This document shows, piece by piece, positions 47,943 to 55,789 of a DNA stretch of 64,000 bases. Under the pieces are notes generated by a model that ran no database searches, was not told the origin of the DNA, and was given only the letters and a program-made list of their open reading frames with translations. The stretch's first letter is position 1, and each line of letters opens with the position of its first letter. The position numbers were made by a program, and so were the translations under genes. The stretch is from Gammaproteobacteria bacterium (GTDB lineage Bacteria; Pseudomonadota; Gammaproteobacteria; Steroidobacterales; Steroidobacteraceae): the NCBI GenBank assembly GCA_025358295.1, contig JANYJY010000030.1, positions 62,001-126,000 on the forward strand. The letters are read 5' to 3'.

Positions 47943-48515
47943 ATGGCAGTTTCAATTCATCCGTCGGTCGACAACGGGGTCAAGCAAGGGTCGAAGGATT
48001 TCGCAGGCGGAACCTTGACCTGTAAGTGCACAGACCGGCCGGTCAAGGTGTCGATTGGCGCGCAAACTGCGCACAATCATGCCTGCGGCTGCACCAAGTG
48101 CTGGAAACCGAAGGGTGCACAATTCTCGGTGGTTGCGGTCGTGTCCAAGGACAAGGTCAAGGTTACCCAGAATGGCGACAAGCTGGCGGTCGTCGATCCG
48201 TCGGCCACCATCCAGCGTCACGCCTGCAAGGTCTGCGGTGTACACATGTACGGCCGCATCGAGAACACCAAGCATGCCTTCTACGGCCTCGATTTCGTGC
48301 ACACGGAATTGTCATCGGAGGCGGGCTGGTCGGCGCCCGGCTTTGCGGCTTTCGTATCCTCGATCATCGAAGCGGGTGCGGACCCGGCGAACATGGGTGC
48401 GGTGCGCGGCCGGCTCAAAGAACTGGGCTTGGAACCCTATGACTGCTTGAATCCGCCCTTGATGGACGCGCTGGCCACCCACGCGGCCAAACTGTCGGGA
48501 GTGCTGAAAGCCTAA
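47943..48515 (+). CDS. gfa: S-(hydroxymethyl)glutathione synthase (glutathione-dependent formaldehyde-activating enzyme)
   Basis: Accelerates the condensation of formaldehyde with glutathione, supplying the FrmA substrate. 190 residues, the typical length, from the ATG at 47943 with a strong GGGAGGAAG ribosome site. The beta-tent zinc-binding cysteines are visible: [23 protein letters not shown] (CxxC) and [13 protein letters not shown]; the C-terminal part ([39 protein letters not shown]) is diagnostic for Gfa rather than generic family members. Same strand as frmA and probably in the same transcript. It converges with the regulator gene. Confidence 0.95.
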   Translation: MAVSIHPSVDNGVKQGSKDFAGGTLTCKCTDRPVKVSIGAQTAHNHACGCTKCWKPKGAQFSVVAVVSKDKVKVTQNGDKLAVVDPSATIQRHACKVCGVHMYGRIENTKHAFYGLDFVHTELSSEAGWSAPGFAAFVSSIIEAGADPANMGAVRGRLKELGLEPYDCLNPPLMDALATHAAKLSGVLKA

Positions 48516-48539
48516 GCTTAGGCGGTCACTTGGGAACGG

Positions 48540-48569
48540 TGCGGCGCTGCCCTCAAGGACAGCGCCGCA
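48540..48569. terminator. hairpin between convergent gfa and the sigma-54 activator
   Basis: TGCGGCGCTG and CAGCGCCGCA form a perfect 10-pair stem around a 10-base loop, midway in the 69-base gap between the two convergent stops. No T-run on either side; probably marks both transcript ends. Confidence 0.55.
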
Positions 48570-48584
48570 TTGGATAGATCCGGG

Positions 48585-50573
48585 CTATTGCTCGAGAACA
48601 ATGTTGTGTTTGTGAATCTTCCGGTACAGCGTATTCCTGCTGATACCGAGCGCCTGCGCGGTGCGGCTGATATTCCAGTGCATTCTTTCCAACTCCCTCA
48701 ATAGGGCCGCGCATTCTGCGTCACGCAGCGCCGCGGAAGGCAGGTTTGCCGCAACAACAGCGGCCTCCCCATTGCCCGCGATGCTCGATAACGCGATGGC
48801 CCTGGTTTCGGTATGGAGGATTTCCTGCGGCAAGTTCGACATTCTGATGATGCCGTCGCGGCACAGCGCCGAGGCCGTTCGCAAGGCATTGCGAAGCTGG
48901 CGGATATTGCCGGGCCACGAATAATCCAGCAGCTTCTGGAACGCGTCCTCGGCGATCTCGATCGACTCCTGATCGGAGTTCTCTTCCTGCAGCAAGGTGC
49001 GAATCAAGTCCGCCTTGTCGCCCCGATCGCGTAACAGCGGCAGGTGCAGCGTGATCCCGTTCAACCGGTAATACAGGTCCTCGCGAAATTCGCCGTCCTG
49101 GATCATCCGGCGAATATCCCGATGAGTGGCGCTGATCACGTGCAAACTCACCGGAATCGCCTGGTCGCTGCCGAGCGGAACGATTTCGCGTTCCTCGATC
49201 ACGCGCAACAGGCGAGTCTGCAACATCAGCGGCATGTCGCCGATTTCGTCGAGGAACAGCGTGCCGCCGTTGGATTGGAGAATCTTTCCGACGCGGCCTT
49301 CCTTCACCGCGCCGGTGAAGGCGCCGCGCGTATAGCCGAACAACTCGCTCTCGATCAGGCTTTCCGGGATGGCGGCGCAATTGACAGTCACGAATGCCTT
49401 GTCCGACCACAGGCCGCTGTGATGCAGGGCTTTGGCGAATGCCTCCTTGCCGGTGCCGGTCGCCCCCTGCAGCAGAATCGGGACCTGCTTTGCGAACAGC
49501 TGACGGCCGAAGGTCAGGTTCTTGCGCATTTGCGCATCCTCGCCGACATGCTGTTGCCCACGCGGGTGCGGGGTGCCGCTACCCGCCTCTGCCGACGTAT
49601 GCGGCGCAGCCAATTCCATAGTGCGCGCCGCCGGACGCAGGGGACCCCTGGCGATGGCGAAGAAGCGGCGCCCATGCGCCATATCCCGCACCGGCCAAAT
49701 GGTACTGGGCTCGAATTGAGCGCGATGCTCCAGAGTGGCGAAGTCGAACTGGAAAAATCTTTCGATGGATTCGCCGACTAACGCCTTGCGCGTCGAGCAG
49801 CCCAACTGCAAAAGAGCACTTTCGTTGACCGCGAGAATCTTGCCGGCCCCATCCATCGCGACCAAGGCTTCGTGCAAAAGGCCGACGAACTCCGGTCGGC
49901 TATGGAAGCGCAAAATCCAGGACTGGCTGAACTCGTTCAAGAAATTCCAGCGAGAAATGAGATGGGCGGACATGTTGACCAGCGCCATGGTGTGGCGCTG
50001 GATCAAGCGGCTGTCGCTGGAATTGGCGGTGGATGCATCCAGAACCCCGATGATGGAACCGTGCGGATCCAGAATCGGCGCGCCCGAACACGACAGGGAG
50101 AGATTGTAGCCGCGGAAATGCTCTTCCCGATGCACGGTCACCGGACAGCCTTCGGCAAGGCAAGTGCCGATCCCGTTGGTACCTTCGTGGCGTTCGTCCC
50201 ACAGCGCGCCAAGCGATAAGCCCGCTTGGCGAAATTCGCGCTGCAGGGACGGATCGGTGATGGTCGTGAGCACCACGCCTTGAGTATCCGACAGGATGAC
50301 GGCGAAGCCTGAGCCTGCGATCTGTTCGTACAGGCTCTCCATTTCGGCGCGCGCGACCGGGAGCAGTTCGCCCATTCGTTGCTGCAATTCCTTGAGCGAT
50401 TGGGAAGTCAGTACAGTATTTTGGCGGGGTGCCGAGGGTTCGATGCGGTACTCGCGCAAGCATCGATACCAGGAACGCGTGACATGCGGCTCAATGCCCG
50501 CAGGTTGAAGCCCGTTCTGAACGACATGCAGAATGCGCGATGCGTGGCTCGTGGCTAGACTCAAGTTCGTCAT
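48585..50573 (-). CDS. sigma-54-dependent transcriptional activator, AcoR-like (GAF-PAS-AAA-Fis)
   Basis: 662 residues from the ATG at 50573, preceded by GGGGGAA. N-terminal GAF-like sensor (about 60-215, including DERHEGTNGIGTCLAEG and SGAPILDPHGSIIGVLDAS, characteristic of AcoR-type activators of alcohol/acetoin pathways), a PAS-like segment (about 230-320), AAA+ domain with Walker A LLQGATGTGKEAFAKAL, the sigma-54-contacting loop ELFGYTRGAFTGA at about 410-422, Walker B GGTLFLDEIGDMP, and a Fis-type HTH NISRTAQALGISRNTLYRKIH at the C terminus. It sits between the frmA-gfa and xoxF units, each preceded by a sigma-54 promoter, so it is the likely activator. Signal unknown; methanol, formaldehyde or another alcohol is plausible. 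Confidence 0.92.
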   Translation of the reverse strand: MTNLSLATSHASRILHVVQNGLQPAGIEPHVTRSWYRCLREYRIEPSAPRQNTVLTSQSLKELQQRMGELLPVARAEMESLYEQIAGSGFAVILSDTQGVVLTTITDPSLQREFRQAGLSLGALWDERHEGTNGIGTCLAEGCPVTVHREEHFRGYNLSLSCSGAPILDPHGSIIGVLDASTANSSDSRLIQRHTMALVNMSAHLISRWNFLNEFSQSWILRFHSRPEFVGLLHEALVAMDGAGKILAVNESALLQLGCSTRKALVGESIERFFQFDFATLEHRAQFEPSTIWPVRDMAHGRRFFAIARGPLRPAARTMELAAPHTSAEAGSGTPHPRGQQHVGEDAQMRKNLTFGRQLFAKQVPILLQGATGTGKEAFAKALHHSGLWSDKAFVTVNCAAIPESLIESELFGYTRGAFTGAVKEGRVGKILQSNGGTLFLDEIGDMPLMLQTRLLRVIEEREIVPLGSDQAIPVSLHVISATHRDIRRMIQDGEFREDLYYRLNGITLHLPLLRDRGDKADLIRTLLQEENSDQESIEIAEDAFQKLLDYSWPGNIRQLRNALRTASALCRDGIIRMSNLPQEILHTETRAIALSSIAGNGEAAVVAANLPSAALRDAECAALLRELERMHWNISRTAQALGISRNTLYRKIHKHNIVLEQ

Positions 50574-50634
50574 GAGTTCCCCCTGCCTGATAGCTTTCCA
50601 TGCCCAACGGTTTCGCTTGTTGCGGAAAATCGAC

Positions 50635-50658
50635 AAAACGCTTCGCCCCTGCGAAGCG
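50635..50658 (-). terminator. intrinsic terminator after xoxG
   Basis: CGCTTCGC and GCGAAGCG (50639-50646 and 50651-50658) form a perfect 8-pair stem with loop CCCT, followed on the minus strand by TTTTGTCGATTTT. It separates the xox operon from the regulator, which must have its own promoter in the short remaining gap or rely on read-through. Confidence 0.8.
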
Positions 50659-50721
50659 CTAAATCAGTCCCATCAAAGACTGGTCTCTTTGCGCGCTTAG
50701 CGCAACCTGCGCCGCAGCAAT

Positions 50722-51246
50722 TTATTGCTGATCGGGTGGTGTTCCAAACTTGTAGCCGGGGTCACCGCTGTACTTTGACCGTATAAATGCGAGGATTTTC
50801 CACAAATCGTCCGCATTCTTGATGATGGCGCCGAACGGCGGCATGGGCCCGACTACGTTTTCGCGCCCCTTGCGCGTGTAGCCCTGCTTTTGAAGTTCGT
50901 CGCTGCCCAGAGTGACCAGTCGAAACAAAGTGTCGTCATCGCCACCATAAACCCAGATGTCATTGGTCAATGCAGGGCACATACCCCCGCCGCCACCGCC
51001 GCCATGGCAGCCACTGCAGGAATAGCTCTGCAGGAACTTGCCGCCCTCCGCGACGATGCCGGCTTGAGTGTCGTTGTAGGGATTGGCGAGCTTGCCTTGC
51101 GGAGTCTTGGCGATCAGGTCCGCCGGCGCAATCTTGGTGTAGTCGACTGCGGCATCGTCAGCCCAAACTCTGCCGAGACCGCAGAGCGCACTCGCCCCCG
51201 CAAGAATCGTCACCACCATCCCCACCATCAACGCTCCTCTACTCAC
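50722..51246 (-). CDS. xoxG: periplasmic cytochrome c, electron acceptor of XoxF (XoxG-like)
   Basis: 174 residues, signal peptide at about 1-29 (MVVTILAGASALCGLGRVWA). One heme c site CSGCH at residues 77-81, followed by seven glycines and MCPALTND, a pattern seen in cytochrome cL/XoxG-type proteins; a second methionine in VGPMPPFGAII could be the axial ligand. C-terminal helix NADDLWKILAFIRSKYSGDPGYKFG. It is the third gene after xoxF and the xoxJ-like gene, the usual place for the dedicated acceptor that takes electrons from the reduced PQQ enzyme. Confidence 0.87.
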   Translation of the reverse strand: MSRGALMVGMVVTILAGASALCGLGRVWADDAAVDYTKIAPADLIAKTPQGKLANPYNDTQAGIVAEGGKFLQSYSCSGCHGGGGGGGMCPALTNDIWVYGGDDDTLFRLVTLGSDELQKQGYTRKGRENVVGPMPPFGAIIKNADDLWKILAFIRSKYSGDPGYKFGTPPDQQ

Positions 51247-51276
51247 TGGCTCTCTCCTTCATTCATGTCTGTTGCA

Positions 51277-52920
51277 TCAGCCTGATTTCGCGGCGCCGCT
51301 CCCGGCGGCCTCCTGCAAGAGTTTAACGACTGCATCGCTATTATTGGCCTGGGCGATAGTGAGTGCCGTCCGGCCATCCTCGCTTCGAGCGTTGACGTCG
51401 GCACCCGCCTTGAGCAGAAATCCGACCATGCCGGATCGATTGCCCGCCGCGGCAATCATGAGAGCCGTGACGCCGCCGGGATTGGCGGCATTCACCTTGG
51501 CACCTCGATCGACCAACAGGGATGCGATGTCGGTCGAGCCCGCGATTGCCGTCAGCATCAGAGGGCTATATCCGCCCTTCGCAACCGGCGCGTTGACATC
51601 GGCGCCCGCGTCCAGCAGCGCCTTCGCCGCCTTGGGCTTGGCGTTTTGCGCGGCGATGGCTAAGGACGTCAGACCGTCATTGTCGGATGCGTCCAATTTT
51701 GCGCCATGCGCCAGCAACATATTGATCAGATCCGGCTGATCATTCCATGCCGCATACATGAGCGGCGTCCAGCCGGTTCGGTCGGCGGTATTGGGATTCG
51801 CCTTGTGATCAACCAAGAAGGTCGCCAATGACGTGAACCCGAACCGGGCGGCGTTGACCAGGGGCGGATGCCCTTCACCGTCGAGTGCATCGATATGCGC
51901 ACCATGTGCGGCCAGGTAGTTCACGCGACCCAAATCGTCGGCCACGATGGCGTTATTCATTTCATCGTCAGGATTCGCACCCTGCGCCAGGGCTTTCTTC
52001 AGCCCCGCCAACCTGGCGCGCTGCTCCTTGACGTCGACCACCGCTTGCAACTCGGGCTTCGCCTCTTGGTAAGGCCCGTGCGAAGGTAAATTACCCGAGA
52101 CGTAGCATTCTTCACACTTCACCAGTGGCACGCCGTAATCGCTTAAAATCTGATGGATCTCGCTCCGGTGCTGCTCGATCGCTTGCTCGATGGCCGCTTT
52201 GACATCCGGCCTGCCTCTGGGCACGGCCAGCGCCATATTGAATTCCATTTGTTCCCTGTCTTCCATGGTATTGACGGGGAGGATGGTCAACGGCGCCTTC
52301 AGGATGCTCTGGTAGTAGCCGGCCATCGGGCCCCATGCGGCGGCGATGTCGAGTTCGCCGTTGATGACCTGCTGGACTTGATACGAGGGTTGATTGTTCG
52401 CCACGATATCGGCATTGTGACTCAGATAGTGAATCACTGTATTCGACACTACGTGGTGATCGGCGAGCGCCTGACGAATCGCCGAGACCTGGAATACGCC
52501 GACGCGTAATTTTTTCAATGCCGGATCGTCCAGGCTTTTAATATCGATGCCCTTGTCATTGCGGTAAGCCAGGACGAAGGTCGACCGGTACAGCGGCTTG
52601 AGCACTACCGCTCCCTCGGTATCCGTCGCCATGTCCATCCAGAGGTCGCAGTTGCCCTCGCTTAAGGTCGTGCGCATAAGACCGCGTTCAATGGACGGCC
52701 GCCAATAATATTGCACACCCGTGCCGAGCGCCGTGCCGATCACCTGTGCGATCTTGTTCTCGAAACCCTCGCCCTTTTGATTGGAAAGGGGCATGTTCCC
52801 GGGGTCTGCGCAAACCGTCAGCGACTTGAGGTCATCGGCCGAGGCTGCGCCCGCCGCCAGAAAACCCGCGATCAGGACGGCTCGATGAGCGAACCCTCGT
52901 GTCTTGTTGTTCAAAGCCAT
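51277..52920 (-). CDS. xoxJ: XoxJ-like periplasmic substrate-binding protein fused to ankyrin repeats
   Basis: 547 residues from the ATG at 52920. Signal peptide at 1-28 (AVLIAGFLAAGAASA). Residues about 30-268 are a bacterial solute-binding-protein fold of the quinoprotein dehydrogenase-associated type: LTVCADPGNMPLSNQKGEGFENKIAQ, CDLWMDMATDTEG, LRVGVFQVSAIRQAL and NGELDIAAAWGPMAGYY. A CxxC pair (Cys269, Cys272) follows, then about 220 residues of ankyrin repeats (318-537), six or so, with TGWTPLMYAAWN, DGLTSLAIAAQ, GGVTALMIAAAGN and DGRTALTIAQ. XoxJ is thought to help activate XoxF; it normally lacks ankyrins. GAGGAG lies very close to the ATG, an unusually short spacing. The gene is after an intrinsic terminator downstream of xoxF. 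Confidence 0.85.
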   Translation of the reverse strand: MALNNKTRGFAHRAVLIAGFLAAGAASADDLKSLTVCADPGNMPLSNQKGEGFENKIAQVIGTALGTGVQYYWRPSIERGLMRTTLSEGNCDLWMDMATDTEGAVVLKPLYRSTFVLAYRNDKGIDIKSLDDPALKKLRVGVFQVSAIRQALADHHVVSNTVIHYLSHNADIVANNQPSYQVQQVINGELDIAAAWGPMAGYYQSILKAPLTILPVNTMEDREQMEFNMALAVPRGRPDVKAAIEQAIEQHRSEIHQILSDYGVPLVKCEECYVSGNLPSHGPYQEAKPELQAVVDVKEQRARLAGLKKALAQGANPDDEMNNAIVADDLGRVNYLAAHGAHIDALDGEGHPPLVNAARFGFTSLATFLVDHKANPNTADRTGWTPLMYAAWNDQPDLINMLLAHGAKLDASDNDGLTSLAIAAQNAKPKAAKALLDAGADVNAPVAKGGYSPLMLTAIAGSTDIASLLVDRGAKVNAANPGGVTALMIAAAGNRSGMVGFLLKAGADVNARSEDGRTALTIAQANNSDAVVKLLQEAAGSGAAKSG

Positions 52921-53041
52921 TCTCCTCGAATGAGCGTTCGCCTGCAGCCTGACATACGTTTGGACTTGCTCAACCATTGAAGGTTGCACAAGCGATATCT
53001 TCATTTCAACCGGCCGAATCGGGTGCGCCCTGCCAGGCGCA

Positions 53042-53075
53042 CCAAAGAAAAGCCCGGTGACTTGCGTCACCGGGC
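53042..53075 (-). terminator. intrinsic terminator/attenuator between xoxF and xoxJ
   Basis: GCCCGGTGAC (53052-53061) and GTCACCGGGC (53066-53075), a perfect 10-pair stem with loop TTGC, followed on the minus strand by TTTTCTTT. It lies 37 bases after the xoxF stop. It should give much more xoxF mRNA than xoxJ-xoxG mRNA. Confidence 0.88.
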
Positions 53076-53111
53076 GAATTTCCTAATACGAACCGTGAAT
53101 CAACCGAGAGG

Positions 53112-54995
53112 TCAATCGCCCAACCGGAACGTATACAGGGTGCCGCCCTGCGGAATTGACGCGAGATTCGCCGCCTTGGTCATTGCGGTGGCGCCGATCG
53201 CGCCGAATTTGTCGTTCAGATCGAGGCCCGCTGTCACCGGCAATCCGATCCATCCGCCGATGCCAGACCACACCGACACATACTGCTTGCCCTTCACAGA
53301 ATAGGTGATCGGGTTGCCGATGATGCCGGAGCCCAGCTTCTTCGACCACAGGATCTTGCCGCTATCGCGGTCCACAGCGCGGAAGTCGCCGCCCAAGCTG
53401 CCGTAAAAGGCCAAGCCGCCGCCGGTGACCAGGGCGCCACCCCAATTCGGGAACGAATCAGGAATTTCCCACTCGGTCTTGCCGGTTACGACGTTGAACT
53501 TCTTGAACTTGCCGGTGACGCCAGGTTTCTCGGGATACATGAACACATTGGCGAACACGTAAACCGTACCCTGCGTGGTGTGCGAACGCTGTTGCGGCTC
53601 GAGTTCCATGCACCAGTTGTTGGTCGGTACATAGAAATTCGTCGGATCGTTCGGATCCACCGCGACCGGCTGCTGGTCCTTGCCACCCATTGCGGAAGGG
53701 CAGACCTGAGTATTCTCACCCACCTTGAGCGGAGAATGTTCCGGCACCTTGACGGGCCGGCCAGTCTTCATGTCCACCTTTTCCGCCCAGTTGGTCGTGA
53801 CGTACTTGTTGGCGCGCAACAGCGTGCCGTCCGTACGGTCGAACACATAGGCGAAGCCGTTGCGGTCGAAGTGCACCAAGGTCTTGCGCGCCTTGCCATC
53901 GACATTCATATCGACCAACACGACCTCATTGATGCCGTCATAGTCCCACTGATCGAACGGAGTCATCTGATAGACCCACTCCGCCGCACCCGTGTCGACA
54001 TTGCGGGCAAAAATGCTCATGGACCATTTGTTGTCGAACTTACCGCTGTTGCAATTGGCTTGCGTGATAGGTTCGGCGCAACGGAACTGCGGCGACCACA
54101 GACCGGGGTTGCCGGTGCCGTAGTAAACCAGGTGCAGCGCGGGATCGTAGGCATACCAGCCCCACGCCGCTCCGCCGCCTCGCTTCCACTCATCGCCGAC
54201 ATAGGTATTGATACCCAGATCCTTGCCCGCAGTGCCGTACTCCGGATGCTTCTTGTTGGTGTCCTTGGTCAAGCACACGTCGGCATCGGTGCCGGTGGAA
54301 TGACACTCCCACACCTTCTTGCCATCGGCCAAGTTGTAGGCGGTCATGCGGCCGCGAGCCGCAAATTCATCGCCGCCAAAACCAATGATGACCTTGTCGT
54401 TCGCAATGATCGGTGCCGGTGTGATGGTCTCGCCTTTGTCCGGGTGAGCGTGCTTGACGACCCAAATTTCTTTGCCTGTCATGGCATCGAGGGCGATCAC
54501 ATAGCCGTCCAAGGTGCCGAACACCAGTTTCCCGTCCGCATACGACATTCCGCGGTTCACGGTATCGCAGCAGGCGCGCGGCACAGCCGATTCATCGCGG
54601 CCGCTGGTTTTAGTGTAGTGCCACACTTGGATCGGATGATCCGGATCACTGAGATCGAGCGCTTGCAGAATGTTCGGCCAGCCGCTTTCGATGAACATCA
54701 TCGGTTTGCCGCCGACATTTTGAATCACCAAAGGCTGTCCTTCATGACCGCGCAAGGTGCCGCTGGACTGCGCCCAAATCATGCTCAGTCCCTTGACGTT
54801 TCCAGCATTGATATCTTTCAGCGAGCTGTAGCGGGTTTGATTCAAATTACCCGCCGGTGCACCCCACTGATTGGGGTCGCCGAAGCGTTGGAATTGTTCG
54901 GAATCGGAAGCGGCCATCGCGGCACCACAGGTCGTAACTAGGGCTGCGACGGCATAAAACATCTTGACCTGACGTTTTGACGTAAGCCATTTCAT
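53112..54995 (-). CDS. xoxF: lanthanide-dependent PQQ methanol dehydrogenase, XoxF type
   Basis: Periplasmic quinoprotein oxidising methanol (and often formaldehyde) with PQQ and a lanthanide, passing electrons to cytochrome c. 627 residues; signal peptide at about 1-29 (YAVAALVTTCGAAMAA). Eight-bladed propeller motifs recur. Key residues: vicinal disulfide Cys142-Cys143 (RACCDTVNRG) over PQQ, Glu210 (GGDEFAARG), Asn296 (TGNP), catalytic Asp351 and Asp353 in DQWDYDGIN. Asp at the second position is the lanthanide ligand that separates XoxF from calcium-type MxaF, which has Ala. Four extra cysteines (231, 241, 306, 315) and a longer loop after NPGLWSP are unusual. The ATG is preceded by a GGAG-like site and a leader of about 240 bases from a sigma-54 promoter. 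Confidence 0.95.
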   Translation of the reverse strand: MKWLTSKRQVKMFYAVAALVTTCGAAMAASDSEQFQRFGDPNQWGAPAGNLNQTRYSSLKDINAGNVKGLSMIWAQSSGTLRGHEGQPLVIQNVGGKPMMFIESGWPNILQALDLSDPDHPIQVWHYTKTSGRDESAVPRACCDTVNRGMSYADGKLVFGTLDGYVIALDAMTGKEIWVVKHAHPDKGETITPAPIIANDKVIIGFGGDEFAARGRMTAYNLADGKKVWECHSTGTDADVCLTKDTNKKHPEYGTAGKDLGINTYVGDEWKRGGGAAWGWYAYDPALHLVYYGTGNPGLWSPQFRCAEPITQANCNSGKFDNKWSMSIFARNVDTGAAEWVYQMTPFDQWDYDGINEVVLVDMNVDGKARKTLVHFDRNGFAYVFDRTDGTLLRANKYVTTNWAEKVDMKTGRPVKVPEHSPLKVGENTQVCPSAMGGKDQQPVAVDPNDPTNFYVPTNNWCMELEPQQRSHTTQGTVYVFANVFMYPEKPGVTGKFKKFNVVTGKTEWEIPDSFPNWGGALVTGGGLAFYGSLGGDFRAVDRDSGKILWSKKLGSGIIGNPITYSVKGKQYVSVWSGIGGWIGLPVTAGLDLNDKFGAIGATAMTKAANLASIPQGGTLYTFRLGD

Positions 54996-55247
54996 CTCAA
55001 TTCTCCTACTGCGTGGGGTCTGAGCTGATCGCCGCTGCTTGCGCAGGCGGCATGCACACAGTCCTTAATCCTGGGTGCCGTGCGGAATTGCGTATCTTTA
55101 TTACTCGTTACTGCCAAAACTCCCTCCTTCGCGATGCTTACCAATTATTTATAGTTGTCTGGCCGCATATCTTCGGCCGCCAGTCTGATCCCAATGAGAT
55201 GGTAAGTCAGCGATAGGCACCACCGCCTTGGGCCGCCTCCTTAGAAT

Positions 55248-55263
55248 AGCAATGCCTATGCCA
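55248..55263 (-). promoter_or_regulatory. sigma-54 (-24/-12) promoter of xoxF
   Basis: On the minus strand: TGGCATA-GGCA-TTGCT. GG and GC are 10 bases apart, the -12 element TTGCT is perfect and the -24 element has one deviation (T for C). Predicted start near 55236, leader of about 240 bases to the xoxF ATG at 54995. Confidence 0.78.
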
Positions 55264-55365
55264 TCTGCCGCAAAAGCGAAAAGAATTTAGAAATCCATAT
55301 TTGGCCTTTATAAATCATGCATTTACTATCTATCGACTCGGCGATTGCCGTGGGCCGGGGTGCGT

Positions 55366-55387
55366 ACTGTGTCATACGCGAGACAGT
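55366..55387. promoter_or_regulatory. putative enhancer site upstream of xoxF (inverted repeat)
   Basis: ACTGTGTC-ATACGC-GAGACAGT: eight-base arms with seven matching positions around a 6-base centre. It begins about 105 bases upstream of the xoxF -24 element, the usual distance for sigma-54 activator sites, and shares arms and spacing with the site between porin and frmA. Confidence 0.55.
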
Positions 55388-55590
55388 GGAGCAGTTGCGA
55401 TTGCGCCGTTAGTGAGGCGCAGCGCCGCAATTTATATTTCATCGCCCGCCGCTTCGACGGACCGGGCGGGAGTCTTCAGTGCCTGGTGCTGCGCGAGAAT
55501 TGCGCGGAGCCGGCGCCGGATTGGGCGCAAATACAACAAACACCCCTGACCGGGGCCCCACCGGGTGCCTCATTGAGAATGGCGCCGAGG

Positions 55591-55604
55591 GTCAACAAGT
55601 TGAC
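55591..55604. promoter_or_regulatory. 14-base palindrome upstream of the TonB receptor gene
   Basis: GTCAAC-AA-GTTGAC, perfect 6-base arms with a 2-base centre, about 185 bases before the receptor ATG. Possible operator for the receptor/MFS pair; no regulator is assigned. Confidence 0.3.
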
Positions 55605-55789
55605 GTCCGAAGCGAGGTGCATATCCGACCCTTCCCGTAGTCTCGATACGGGGCTATTGTGGCGGTCAGCCCACAGGGGGTGGGCCGCGCGGGACACCGT
55701 GCACCGCGCTACAACACGGGATGGAGGCGCACAGATTCTCTGGCTAAGAATCGCTCCATAGTTGAATACCTTCGATACAGGGGGGACCT

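Larger units (their letters stand above)
54996..55789. promoter_or_regulatory. divergent regulatory region between xoxF and the TonB receptor, no gene
   Basis: About 790 bases. Short open frames here have no ribosome sites and no family features. It holds the xoxF leader (about 240 bases), a sigma-54 promoter, a CTGT-N12-ACAG inverted repeat and, nearer the receptor gene, a GTCAAC-AA-GTTGAC palindrome and a weaker relative of the inverted repeat. No riboswitch fold was recognised in the long leader. Confidence 0.6.

Noticed and set aside
53580-54941. 453-codon open frame antisense to xoxF
   Set aside because: No family features; it mirrors the wobble pattern of xoxF, whose catalytic residues are all present on the other strand.
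55742-55760. Possible sigma-54 promoter TGGCTAAGAATCGCT before the TonB receptor
   Set aside because: GG and GC are only 9 bases apart; sigma-54 needs 10, and the -12 element is poor.
55345-55761. 138-codon open frame between xoxF and the TonB receptor
   Set aside because: No ribosome site, no domain or signal, unusual Arg/Ser composition; it lies in the regulatory region.
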